From: Streptomyces sp. NBC_00234
Lineage (GTDB): Bacteria > Actinomycetota > Actinomycetes > Streptomycetales > Streptomycetaceae
Length of the DNA stretch: 64,000 nt
NCBI RefSeq assembly: GCF_036195325.1
Contig: NZ_CP108101.1
Span: forward strand, 6,944,001-7,008,000
Direction: 5' to 3'
Part shown: positions 9,227-17,664 of the stretch, one piece after another
How positions within the stretch are numbered: the first letter of the stretch is position 1
Layout: each line of letters starts with the position of its first letter
Made by a program: the position numbers and the translations under genes
The notes under the pieces: generated by a model
Told to the model about the DNA's origin: nothing
Database searches by the model: none
What the model saw: only the letters and a program-made list of their open reading frames with translations

Positions 9227-10087
9227 GTGAGCGAACCGCGGTCCGCCCCGACCGTGGGCCAAGTCGTCCTCGGCAAGCGCCTGCAGGATCTGCGGGAGCG
9301 CGCAGGTCTGAGCCGCGACCAGGCCGCCAGAGTGCTCCGGGTCGCTCCCGCGACCATACGCAGGATGGAGACGGCCGAGGTCGGGCTCAAGATCCCCTAT
9401 GTCCAGCTGCTGCTGAAGGCGTACGGGATCGCCGACGAGGAGGCCGACTCCTTCGTCGACCTCGCCGAAGAGGCCAACAAGCCCGGCTGGTGGCAGCGTT
9501 TCCACGACGTGCTGCCCGACTGGTTCAGCATGTACGTGAGTCTGGAGGGCGCCGCCGCCATCCTCCGTATGTACGAACCGCACTTCGTCCCCGGCCTGCT
9601 GCAGACCGAGGACTACGCGCGCTCCGTCATGCGTACCGGAGCCGTCGGCCAGACCAGGCCCGAGGACATCGAGCGCCACGTGGCCCTGCGGATGGCGCGG
9701 CAGTCGCTGCTGACCAAGGAGGAGGCCCCGAAGCTGTGGGTGGTCATGGACGAGACCGTCCTGCGCCGCCCGGTGGGCAGCGCCGACGCGATGCGGGGCC
9801 AGATCGACCGGCTGCTGGAAGCCACCGAGATGCCCAACGTGACACTGCAGATCGCGGAGTTCGCCACCGGCCACCACCCGGGCACGTACGGCCCCTTCGT
9901 CCTCTTCCGCTTCGCGGTCCCCGAACTGCCCGACATGGTCTACAGCGAGTACCTGACAGGCGCCGTCTACTTCGACGCGCGTCCCGAGGTGGCCTCCTAC
10001 CTCGAAGTCATGGACCGCATGGCGGCTCAGGCCGCAACTGCACAACGCACGAAGGAAATCCTCCGGGACTTCCGCAAGGAGCTGTGA
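9227..10087 (+). CDS. XRE-family regulator with DUF5753 (Scr1/WhiJ type)
   Basis: 286 residues. The start is the GTG at 9227 because GGGGAGG (9214-9220) lies about six bases before it; the ATG at 9212 overlaps that ribosome site. Residues 10-70 are a helix-turn-helix of XRE type (LQDLRERAGLSRDQAARVLR). The rest, with YEPHFVPGLLQTEDYARSVM, is the DUF5753 sensor domain. This class controls development or antibiotic production in Streptomyces, working with a small DUF397 partner encoded just downstream (ATG overlapping its TGA) and often with a divergent RsbW-like protein. Likely autoregulated through the 9133-9176 palindrome. Confidence 0.92.
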   Translation: MSEPRSAPTVGQVVLGKRLQDLRERAGLSRDQAARVLRVAPATIRRMETAEVGLKIPYVQLLLKAYGIADEEADSFVDLAEEANKPGWWQRFHDVLPDWFSMYVSLEGAAAILRMYEPHFVPGLLQTEDYARSVMRTGAVGQTRPEDIERHVALRMARQSLLTKEEAPKLWVVMDETVLRRPVGSADAMRGQIDRLLEATEMPNVTLQIAEFATGHHPGTYGPFVLFRFAVPELPDMVYSEYLTGAVYFDARPEVASYLEVMDRMAAQAATAQRTKEILRDFRKEL

Positions 10088-10323
10088 TGAGCGACATATA
10101 CAACGGCATGCCGGCCGCCGACCTCGGCTCCGAAGGCTGGTCCAAGCCCTGGAGCGGCGGCAACGGGGGAAACTGCGTCGAGGCCATGAAGCTGGCCGAC
10201 GGCCGGGTCGCCGTACGCCAGTCCGCGGACCCCGAGGGCCCCGCCCTGATCTACTCCAACCGTGAGATCGCCGCGTTCATCCAGGGCGCCAAGGCAGGTC
10301 AGGCCGACTTCCTTCTCACCTGA
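10087..10323 (+). CDS. DUF397 domain protein (WhiJ-associated small protein)
   Basis: 78 residues in a frame overlapping the XRE stop (TGATG). It has the family pattern W-x-K-x-W-S near residue 18 (EGWSKPWSGGNGGNCVEA), then VAVRQSADPEGPAL and a terminal helix beginning EIAAFIQGAKAG. DUF397 proteins are small partners that bind and modulate the XRE/DUF5753 regulator. Coupled translation with that regulator supports a stoichiometric complex. Confidence 0.9.
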   Translation: MSDIYNGMPAADLGSEGWSKPWSGGNGGNCVEAMKLADGRVAVRQSADPEGPALIYSNREIAAFIQGAKAGQADFLLT

Positions 10324-10396
10324 TGGACCGGCACATATCCTCTCCCCACAAGCTGTTCGCTGTGATCGCCGACCTACGAACCCAACGGAGCGCGAT

Positions 10397-11215
10397 ATGA
10401 CCGGGCAAGAACCACAGGCGAGCCATGTCATCGAGATCGACACCAGCAAGCCGCACCCCGCGCGGATGTACGACTGGTTCCTCGGTGGCAAGGACAACTA
10501 CCCGGTCGACGAACAGATGGCCCGGCAGTTGCTGGCCTTGGACTCCCGGGGACGCGACATGGCCCGGGTGAACCGCGCCTTCATGCACCGTGCCACCCGC
10601 TATCTCGCCGAGAACGGGGTGCGCCAGTTCCTCGACATCGGCACCGGCATACCCACCGAGCCCAACCTCCACCAGATCGCCCAGCGGGCGGCCCCGGACG
10701 CGCGCATCGTCTACTGCGACAACGACCCGATCGTCCTCGCGCACGCCGCGGCGCTGCTGCGCTCCACGCCGGAGGGCGCCACCGAGTACATCCAGGTGGA
10801 CGCGCGCGAGCCCGCGACGATCCTGGAACAGGCCGGCAAGGTCCTCGACTTCAGCAAGCCGATCGCGCTGTCGCTGCTGGCCCTGCTGCACTTCCTGGAC
10901 GACGAGGACGGCGCCGCCGAACTGGTCGGCCGGCTCGTCGAGCAGCTCCCCTCCGGCAGTTACCTGGTGCTCTCGCACACCACGGGCGACTTCAACCCGG
11001 AGGGCGCGGCCCAGGCCCGCGCCATGTACAAGGCCAAGGGCATGACGCTCCGGCCGCGCTCCCACGCCGAACTCTCCGCGTTCTTCGAGGGCCTGGAGCT
11101 CGTCGAGCCCGGTGTCTCGCTCTCCGCGGACTGGCGTCCCGAGCTCGGCGAGGTCATCGACGTCCCGGGCGACGAGCCGATTCCCGGATACGCGGGCGTC
11201 GCCCGCAAGCCCTGA
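10397..11215 (+). CDS. SAM-dependent methyltransferase, Methyltransf_19 (DUF574) family
   Basis: 272 residues from the ATG at 10397 with GGAG at 10387-10390. The family's N-terminal signature is present (ARMYDWFLGGKDNYPVDEQM), then FLDIGTGIPTEPNLHQIAQ, the SAM-binding glycine motif, and IVYCDNDPIVLAHA, the acidic strand that holds the ribose. This family is abundant in Streptomyces and its substrates are mostly unknown. It lies 73 bases after DUF397 in the same direction, so co-transcription is possible. It converges on the 11223 gene with only seven bases between stops. Confidence 0.9.
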   Translation: MTGQEPQASHVIEIDTSKPHPARMYDWFLGGKDNYPVDEQMARQLLALDSRGRDMARVNRAFMHRATRYLAENGVRQFLDIGTGIPTEPNLHQIAQRAAPDARIVYCDNDPIVLAHAAALLRSTPEGATEYIQVDAREPATILEQAGKVLDFSKPIALSLLALLHFLDDEDGAAELVGRLVEQLPSGSYLVLSHTTGDFNPEGAAQARAMYKAKGMTLRPRSHAELSAFFEGLELVEPGVSLSADWRPELGEVIDVPGDEPIPGYAGVARKP

Positions 11216-11222
11216 CCACGCG

Positions 11223-12710
11223 TCACTGGCGGCTGACGGACCGGGTGATGCCGGCGGCGATCGTCGTCGCGAGCAGCCACCCGGTCACGATCAGCAGGTA
11301 CGACAGCCACTGGTACCAGCCCATCGGGTTGTACGCCTTCTCCTGGCCGAAGTCGACGATGGGCAGCAGCAGGTCCAGCGTGTAGACCACCGGGCTGAAC
11401 GGCGGCGCCTCGTCCGCCTTCAGCGGGCGCGGATGGTGGGTCGCGTACGCCACCGAACCGGCGAGCAGCAGAGAGAACAGCCAGGCCGCCGCCCGCACCG
11501 GCCGGAAGCCGTATCCCACCGTGACGTCCTGGAGATGCCCCCAGACCCTGGCGTACCCCGGCAGTGTCGTGCGGTGTCTGCGCTGCTTGGCGAGCAGCAC
11601 GGTCCGGGCGGCGTCGTCGTCCCCGATCCGCCGGTACGCCGCCGTCAACTGCTCGTAGGCGTACGGCGTGTAGCCCTCCACCTCGTGTTCGAGCAGCGGC
11701 AGCCGCCGTTCGGCGGGGAGACGGGGGAGCAGCGAGGTGTACGTCAGTCCGTCCAGCAGGACCTCCTGCGGCCACACGTCCGGATCGGCGTGGATCAGGT
11801 CGAACTGGGAGCGCCGCAGATTCACGCCGCCCTCGATCGGCTCCGCCTCCCGGAGCCACAGCTCGCCGATCGTGCAGCTGCTCGCACGCAGCGCGACCCC
11901 GCCCGGGTGGGAGAGCCGTGCGTACGCGAGGTTCAGCTGCCCGGGTATCCGGGCCCCGCGCAGATTGACGCGCCCCCGCACCCGCAGGCGCATGCCGCGT
12001 ACGTCGGAGCCGACCGTGATGTTCTCCGCCTGAAGGGCCGTCGCACCCGGATTCACCAGCACCGCGTCGTCGAGCTGGATCTGCCCGGTGACCGAGGCCC
12101 CGTTGATCCTGACCTCGCCGTGCACCTCCAGCCGCGGCCACCACAGATCGTCCTCGGTGACCGCGTGGTTCAGCTGGAGGACGGGCTCCTCGTTGGGGGC
12201 GGTCGTGCCGTCCGCGTTCACCCCGATCCTGGTTCCGTCGAAGAACAGCGCCCGGGTGACACGGGCCGCGCCGAGCCGCACCGGGCCGGGAATCCGGCAG
12301 TCGGTCAGCCGCAGCACCCCGTCCACGCGGAGCGTCGCCGCGTCCAGGCCGGGCAGGACCGAGCCGCTCAGATTCAGCTGCCGCACCTGCGACCCGTACA
12401 GATTCGGTGCCGCCTCGAAGGAGCAGCCGGCCAGCAGCACCGCGCACTCCGCCACCGCGTACCGCACGTTCAGGGACCCGGAGATCCGGGCCCCCCACAC
12501 CCGCAGGGCGGCCACCTCTCCGTCGGCCCGCTCCCCGGAGAGCAGCAGCGCCCGGAGCACCTCGGCCCGTACGGTGCGCCCGGCGCCCCAGTCGGCCCCG
12601 CCCTCCGGGTCGTCCTCGTCCCCCACGCCCGTGCGGAAGTCGACGAGCGCGCCGTGGGGGAAGGCGTCCCGGACGCGGAGCTCGGCGGGGGTCAGGTCGG
12701 TGATCTCCAT
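11223..12710 (-). CDS. Membrane-anchored beta-helical (pentapeptide-like) protein
   Basis: 495 residues, ATG at 12710. Residues 60-310 are irregular short beta repeats of the type ARISGSLNVRYAVAECAVLL and GARIPGQLNLAYARLS, which suggests a right-handed beta-helix like pentapeptide-repeat proteins. A helical section follows (EQLTAAYRRIGDDDAARTVL). Two C-terminal membrane segments lie at about 405-424 and 465-487. Streptomyces homologues are often labelled membrane-associated oxidoreductase, but I see no redox motif and would not rely on that. No operon partner is evident. Confidence 0.75.
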   Translation of the reverse strand: MEITDLTPAELRVRDAFPHGALVDFRTGVGDEDDPEGGADWGAGRTVRAEVLRALLLSGERADGEVAALRVWGARISGSLNVRYAVAECAVLLAGCSFEAAPNLYGSQVRQLNLSGSVLPGLDAATLRVDGVLRLTDCRIPGPVRLGAARVTRALFFDGTRIGVNADGTTAPNEEPVLQLNHAVTEDDLWWPRLEVHGEVRINGASVTGQIQLDDAVLVNPGATALQAENITVGSDVRGMRLRVRGRVNLRGARIPGQLNLAYARLSHPGGVALRASSCTIGELWLREAEPIEGGVNLRRSQFDLIHADPDVWPQEVLLDGLTYTSLLPRLPAERRLPLLEHEVEGYTPYAYEQLTAAYRRIGDDDAARTVLLAKQRRHRTTLPGYARVWGHLQDVTVGYGFRPVRAAAWLFSLLLAGSVAYATHHPRPLKADEAPPFSPVVYTLDLLLPIVDFGQEKAYNPMGWYQWLSYLLIVTGWLLATTIAAGITRSVSRQ

Positions 12711-12769
12711 CGGCGGGACTCTGTCCCGCGACCGGTCGGGGTGTCAACCCAGGTGTGCGGAGACCGTGT

Positions 12770-13186
12770 TCAGAGGGTGAGTGCGTGGCCGGTCGTGGAG
12801 TCCACGTGGTCCGGGACCTCGTCGTGGGCGTCGCCCGTGGTCGGTGTCCCGGACGGTTCGAACAGCATGAGCGAGGCGCCGTCCGCCGAGCGGGGCCGGT
12901 GCCAGGTGCCCCGGGGGACGACGAACACCGCGCCCCTGCCGAGCGTCACCGACCGCTCCCCGCCCTCCTCGCGCAGGGCGATGTCCAGGGAACCGTCGAG
13001 CACGAGAAAGAACTCGTCCGTGTTCTCGTGCACGTGCCAGACGTGCTCGCCGTGGACCTTGGCGACCCGTACGTCGTAGTCGTTGACCCGGGTCACGATG
13101 CGCGGGCTCCACAGCGCGTCGAAGGACTTCAGCGCGTCGTCCAGCAGGATCGGTCCGGGAGGGGTCTGTGCGGTGTCTTCACTCAT
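12770..13186 (-). CDS. Cupin-domain protein
   Basis: 138 residues. A single cupin barrel with metal motif HVWHVHENTDEFF (HxH...E) and second motif FVVPRGTWHRP, the usual three-histidine/one-glutamate site of small cupins. Members include isomerases, dioxygenases and sugar-binding proteins, and the substrate cannot be told from sequence. It is divergent from the broken AraC-type regulator at 13415, which may once have controlled it; a MITE-like element now sits between them. Confidence 0.88.
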   Translation of the reverse strand: MSEDTAQTPPGPILLDDALKSFDALWSPRIVTRVNDYDVRVAKVHGEHVWHVHENTDEFFLVLDGSLDIALREEGGERSVTLGRGAVFVVPRGTWHRPRSADGASLMLFEPSGTPTTGDAHDEVPDHVDSTTGHALTL

Positions 13187-13225
13187 GGCCCCATCCTCGG
13201 CCTTGGTCCACCGCCCCGGGGAGTG

Positions 13226-13405
13226 CTAGGGCCTGTCGTCAAACTTCCGTCTGCCGCCCGGTGTCTGGCACGCACGCTCGCGGCGTTGCCGAAATGCCCT
13301 AGTAGCTCCGCTACGAGGACATCCCGGCGCCTTGCGATCGCACGCACCAGACACCGGGCGGCCCGGCCTTCGGTCGAACGACGGCAGTTTGACGACAGGC
13401 CCTAG
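13226..13405. mobile_element. MITE-like element with 20-bp terminal inverted repeats
   Basis: Perfect inverted ends: CTAGGGCCTGTCGTCAAACT (13226-13245) and its complement (13386-13405). A second stem, CCGCCCGGTGTCTGG (13254-13268) against 13347-13361, lies inside, and a small GTAGC/GCTAC hairpin lies near the centre. The ends fall at CTAG, the preferred target of IS630-type transposases, which duplicate TA. There is no coding capacity. It is similar in size, ends and build to the element at 50588-50751. The transposase source is not in this window. Confidence 0.75.
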
Positions 13406-13414
13406 GAATCGCAC

Positions 13415-14403
13415 ATGCCGAAAGAATCCTCGCACGGCGTTCCGCACGGGTCCCCGCACCGCGTCGCCATGATCGTCTCGGCCGGTTCCAACCCCTTCGA
13501 GATGGGCGTGGCCACCGAGCTCTTCGGTCTGCGCCGCCCCGAACTGCCCGTTCCCTGGTACGCGTTCGAGCTTTGCGCCGCCACCCGTCCGTGTCCGTGC
13601 ATGCCGGCTTCTTCCAGCTCTCCGGGGTCGCCGGGCTCGACGCGGCCGACCGCGCCGACACCGTCATCGTGCCCAACCGCCCCGACCCGGAAGCCGCACC
13701 CGACCCCGCCGTCCTCGACGCCGTCCGGCGCGCCGACGCCAGGGGCGCCCGGCTCGTGAGCTTCTGCACGGGAGCGTTCACGCTCGCCGCCGCGGGCGTC
13801 CTGGACGGCCGGCGGGCCACCACCCACTGGCAATGAGCCGACGCCTTCACCGCGCGCTATCCACAGGTCCACCTCGACCCCGGCGTCCTGTTCGTCGAGG
13901 ACGGCCGGGTGATCACGGCAGCGGGAAGCGCCGCCGCGCTCGACACGGCACTCCACCTCATCCGCAGCGACCACGGCGCGGAGATCGCCGCCGCCGTCGG
14001 CCGGCGCCTGGTCTTCCCCACGCACCGCGACGGCGGCCAGCGCCAGTTCGTCGAGCACCCCCTGCCCGACACCGCCGACACCTCGCTCGGACCGCTCCTG
14101 GAATGGGCCCAGCAGCACCTCGGCACCGAGGTGAGCGTCCCCGGCCTCGCCGCCAGGGCGGCCGTCAGTCCCGCCACCCTCCACCGCCGCTTCCGCGCCC
14201 AGCTCGGCACCACCCCGCTCGCCTGGCTCACGGAGCAGCGCGTCACCCTCGCCCGCCGGCTCATCGAACGCGGCGAGGAACGCCTGGACGTGGTCGCCAG
14301 GACCAGCGGGCTCGGCACGGCGGTCAACCTGCGCACCCAGCTCCGCCGCCGCACCGGCCTCACCCCGACCGCGTACCGCGACCGCTTCGGCCCGGCCCGC
14401 TGA
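13415..14403 (+). pseudogene. Broken GATase1-like/AraC-family (FtrA-type) regulator
   Basis: Reading across three pieces gives a complete FtrA/GlxA-type regulator: DJ-1/PfpI-like domain, then two AraC helix-turn-helix motifs (EVSVPGLAARAAVSPATLHR and RLIERGEERLDVVARTSGLG). Two lesions break it. A frameshift (one missing base) occurs near 13570-13585, after FELCAAT, moving to the frame that reads SVHAGFFQLSG. An in-frame TGA at 13834-13836 interrupts TTHWQ/ADAFTARYP. The start ATG lies nine bases after the MITE-like element, and the space holds no ribosome site. Two independent lesions plus a lost leader argue for a true pseudogene rather than a sequencing error. The segment after the stop (13909-14403) keeps an intact DNA-binding half. 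Confidence 0.8.
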
Positions 14404-14433
14404 CCGGCCGCCCCCGCAGGTCACAATGGAGGC

Positions 14434-14880
14434 ATGTCACGACGCACCTCCCGCCCCCGCCGCTCGACCGGCGCCGGAGCCCCCGCACCGCGGATCACTC
14501 CCGGATCCCCGTGTCCGTGCGGCCTGCCCGCGACGTACGGGGAATGCTGCGGACGCCTGCACGCCGGTGGGACCGCCCTTACCTGCGAGGCGCTGATGCG
14601 TTCGCGGTACGCCGCCTTCGTGGTCCAGGACGCGGCGTACCTGCTCCGCACCTGGCACCCCGACACCCGGCCGCCCGCCGTCGACTTCGACCCCGCGACG
14701 CGCTGGGTGCGCCTGGAGATCCTGGACACGACGGAGGGCAGCCCCTTCCACGCGACGGGGACGGTCACCTTCCGCGCGCACTACACGCACGAGGGCAGCC
14801 CCGACTCGCTCCACGAGCAGAGCCGCTTCGTCCGTCACGAGGATGGATGGGTCTATGCGACGGCCGTCTTCGCCGACTGA
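14434..14880 (+). CDS. YchJ family (UPF0225) protein
   Basis: 148 residues with a GGAGG ribosome site six bases before the ATG. Residues 25-46 carry the SEC-C-like zinc motif CPCGLPATYGECCGRLHAGG, then the YchJ core (ALMRSRYAAFVVQDAAYLLR, TWHPDT) and a NTF2-like fold ending FVRHEDGWVYATA. The family is widespread and small; its function is unknown apart from probable zinc binding. It lies just after the AraC pseudogene and may be independently transcribed. Confidence 0.9.
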   Translation: MSRRTSRPRRSTGAGAPAPRITPGSPCPCGLPATYGECCGRLHAGGTALTCEALMRSRYAAFVVQDAAYLLRTWHPDTRPPAVDFDPATRWVRLEILDTTEGSPFHATGTVTFRAHYTHEGSPDSLHEQSRFVRHEDGWVYATAVFAD

Positions 14881-14912
14881 ATAACCGGTGTCCCGGGCCG
14901 CCCGCAGGCCCG

Positions 14913-14918
14913 TACGAT
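14913..14918 (+). promoter_or_regulatory. -10 box of a leaderless promoter for the acetyltransferase
   Basis: TACGAT lies six bases before the ATG at 14925 and there is no Shine-Dalgarno sequence, the pattern of leaderless actinobacterial transcripts. Confidence 0.45.
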
Positions 14919-14924
14919 CCGCGC

Positions 14925-15512
14925 ATGAGCGAGGACACGGCGGAGCCGGACATCGTACGAGAGCCCTGCTGGCGCGGCCGGAACATCGCGTTCGCACCCG
15001 TCGAGACCGACGACGCCGAACTGATCAGGCGCTGGCGCTCGGACCCGGTGATCGCCCACGAGACCGGCGCCTGGCCGGCTTCGCTGTACGAACTCCGGGA
15101 CCGCATCGAGCGCTATCTCGACGACAACAGCCGTGACGACTTCCTCGTCCTCCTCCCGGACGGCACCCCGATCGGGCACGTCGCCCTCACCGACCAGCAC
15201 CTGGCCGAGGGGACCGCGGAGGCGTATCTGGCCCTGGCCCCGGAACACCGTGCCAAGGGCCACGGCGCGGACGCCCTCGACGCCCTGATGGACCTGGCCT
15301 TCGGCGAGCTGCCCCTCGAACGGGTCGAGGCGCACACCCACTCCGACAACGCCGCTGCCCTGCGCGTCCTCGCCGGATCGGGCTTCGTCCCCGAGGGCGT
15401 ACGCCGCTCCGCCTGTCTGCACCGTGGGCGCCGCCACGACATCTCGCTCCTGTCCCTGCTGCGCCCCGAATGGGAGGCTCTGGCCCGCCCGCGGGCCTGG
15501 GACCACCTCTGA
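14925..15512 (+). CDS. GNAT family N-acetyltransferase
   Basis: 195 residues of RimJ/RimL-like type: an N-terminal beta-rich part (NIAFAPVETDDAELIRRWRS), acetyl-CoA loop LALAPEHRAKGHGADALDAL with the R/Q-x-x-G-x-G/A pattern, and the SDNAAALRVLAGSGFVPEGV motif near the end. The likely action is acetylation of a small molecule or a protein N-terminus; the substrate is unknown. No partner gene is evident; it converges on the exporter gene with six bases between. Confidence 0.9.
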   Translation: MSEDTAEPDIVREPCWRGRNIAFAPVETDDAELIRRWRSDPVIAHETGAWPASLYELRDRIERYLDDNSRDDFLVLLPDGTPIGHVALTDQHLAEGTAEAYLALAPEHRAKGHGADALDALMDLAFGELPLERVEAHTHSDNAAALRVLAGSGFVPEGVRRSACLHRGRRHDISLLSLLRPEWEALARPRAWDHL

Positions 15513-15518
15513 CCCGGG

Positions 15519-17609
15519 TCAGACGCGGGCGCCCACGTGGGTCGACCCGTACGCCGGGGCGGCGGGTGACAGCTCCTGGGCCAGGTCCTCGGCCAGCAGC
15601 CGCTTGGCGATCACGTCGACGGCGGCCCGCAGCTGACGGTCGTCCGGACGGGCGCCGTCCTCCGCCAGCCGCTCGTTCAGCCAGGTCGACCAGGCGTCGG
15701 AGATCGTCGCGGCCTCGCGCCGGCCGGCCGCCGTGTGGGCGAAGAGGCGGCCGTCCCCGGAAAGGAAGCCCTCCTCGACCATCCGGTCGAAGACCGGCAC
15801 CAGGACCTCGGGCGGGATGCGGTGCCTGGTCGCGATGAGGCTGAGGCCCGCATGGCCCACCATCCTCGTGAACAGATCCACCTGCATCACCGCCCAGGCT
15901 CCCGCCATGTCGAGCCGGGTATCGGACTCCGCGACGATCCGTCTCGCCGTGGCCGGACCGGCGTTGTACAGGATCTTGGCCACGGCGAATTCGAGCAGCC
16001 TCGCCGAATCCCCGGCACTGGGCTGGGCGAAACCCTCGCCCATGTCCGTCGAGCCGGCCCGCGCTGAGTCCCGCAGCTTCACCTGCTTCAGGAAGAGCGC
16101 CACGACGAATCCGATCAGGGCCACCGGCACGGTCCACAGGAAGACCGTGTGCAGCGTGTCCGCGTATGCCTGGGCGAGCGGCGCGGACTGTTCCGAAGGC
16201 AGGGCGTGCACGGCCTGGGGGTTCTGCGAAGCCACCACCAGGGTCGCGGGATCGCCGCCTGCGGCTGCCGCCTGTGCCACGCCTTCGGCCAGGTTCGGCC
16301 GCAGCGCGTTGGCGTAGATCGTGCCGAAGACCGCCGTACCGAAGGCACTGCCGAGCGTACGGAAGAAGGTCACGCCCGAGGTCGCCGTACCCAGGTCGGA
16401 GTAGTCGACGGTGTTCTGCACGGCGATCGTCAGGACCTGCATGGCCAGACCGATGCCGAGCCCCAGCACCAGCATGTACACCGACTCCAGCCAGACCCCG
16501 GTGTCCGGACCCATCCCGGAGAGCAGGTACATCCCCAGCGCGATGACCAGTGTGCCCACGATGGGGAACACCCGGTACTGACCGGTCTTGCTCACCACAT
16601 TGCCGCTGAAGATGGAGGCGGCCAGCAGGCCCGCCACCATCGGCAGCGTGCGCACGCCGGAGAGCGTCGCCGAGTCCCCGTCCACGTACTGCAGATACGT
16701 CGGCAGGAAGATCATCGAGCCGAGCATCGCGAAGCCCACGATGAAACTCAGGATCGAGCAGACCGTGAACACCGGATTGCGGAACAGCCGCATCGGCAGC
16801 ATCGGTTCCTCGGCCCGCACCTCCACCAGGCAGAACAGGGTGAGGGCCACGATGCCGCCCAGGAACAGGCCGATGATGACCGGCGATCCCCAGGCGTACT
16901 CGTTTCCGCCCCAGCTCGTCGCCAGGATCACCGCGCTGGCGCCGACCGCGACGAGGGCGATGCCCACGTAGTCGATGACCGGCCGTCCGGCCGCCTTCAC
17001 CGACGGAATGTTGCGGGCCGCCGCGATGACCACGACGATCGCGATCGGCACATTGACGTAGAACGCCCAGCGCCAGGTCAGATGGTCGGTGAACAGCCCG
17101 CCCAGCAGCGGCCCGATGACGGTCGAGATCCCGAAGACGGCACCGATCGCGCCCTGGTACTTGCCGCGTTCGCGCAGCGGGATCACATCGGCGATCAGCG
17201 CCATCGAGGTGACCATGAGCCCGCCCGCGCCGATGCCCTGCATGCCCCGCCAGATGATCAGGAGCAGCATGTTCGAGGCGAGGCCGCACAGGAACGAGCC
17301 GGTGATGAAGATGATCGCCGAGACCTGGAAGACCAGCTTGCGTCCGAACAGGTCGCCGAACTTGCCGACCAGGACCGTCGCCACGGTCTCGGCCAGCAGA
17401 TAGGCGGTGACCACCCACGACATATGGGCGGCGCCCCCCAGGTCCGAGACGATCGTGGGGAGCGCCGTTCCCACGATCGTCTGGTCCAGGGCGGCCAGCA
17501 GCATGCCCAGCACGATGGTCGCGAAGACGATGTTCCTGCGGCCCGGGTCCAGAACGGGCGGCGCGGCGGCACTCTGCGCGGCGGGGGCGGTCTCGCTGGC
17601 AGTGGTCAC
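15519..17609 (-). CDS. DHA2-type MFS drug exporter (EmrB/QacA) with a C-terminal winged-helix-like tail
   Basis: 696 residues. The first 510 are a 14-segment MFS transporter: motif A-like GKFGDLFGRKLVF, motif C-like VIGPLLGGLFTDHLTW, and first-helix DQTIVGTALPTI. About 170 cytoplasmic residues follow, including IPPEVLVPVFDRMVEEGFLS and RLFAHTAAGRREAATI, which look like a MarR/PadR-type winged helix. The usual exporter length is about 500, so the tail is an addition known in some actinobacterial drug exporters. Proton-driven efflux of drugs or secondary metabolites is the likely role. It is preceded at 55 bases by the ATP-grasp gene. Confidence 0.9.
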   Translation of the reverse strand: MTTASETAPAAQSAAAPPVLDPGRRNIVFATIVLGMLLAALDQTIVGTALPTIVSDLGGAAHMSWVVTAYLLAETVATVLVGKFGDLFGRKLVFQVSAIIFITGSFLCGLASNMLLLIIWRGMQGIGAGGLMVTSMALIADVIPLRERGKYQGAIGAVFGISTVIGPLLGGLFTDHLTWRWAFYVNVPIAIVVVIAAARNIPSVKAAGRPVIDYVGIALVAVGASAVILATSWGGNEYAWGSPVIIGLFLGGIVALTLFCLVEVRAEEPMLPMRLFRNPVFTVCSILSFIVGFAMLGSMIFLPTYLQYVDGDSATLSGVRTLPMVAGLLAASIFSGNVVSKTGQYRVFPIVGTLVIALGMYLLSGMGPDTGVWLESVYMLVLGLGIGLAMQVLTIAVQNTVDYSDLGTATSGVTFFRTLGSAFGTAVFGTIYANALRPNLAEGVAQAAAAGGDPATLVVASQNPQAVHALPSEQSAPLAQAYADTLHTVFLWTVPVALIGFVVALFLKQVKLRDSARAGSTDMGEGFAQPSAGDSARLLEFAVAKILYNAGPATARRIVAESDTRLDMAGAWAVMQVDLFTRMVGHAGLSLIATRHRIPPEVLVPVFDRMVEEGFLSGDGRLFAHTAAGRREAATISDAWSTWLNERLAEDGARPDDRQLRAAVDVIAKRLLAEDLAQELSPAAPAYGSTHVGARV

Positions 17610-17664
17610 GCTTGCACCCTCACACCCGCCGGCCTGCGGCGCATGCGGGGAAGGACCGGACGTG

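Noticed and set aside
12710..12769. A small gene between the beta-helical protein and cupin
   Set aside because: Only 59 bases with no start or ribosome site.
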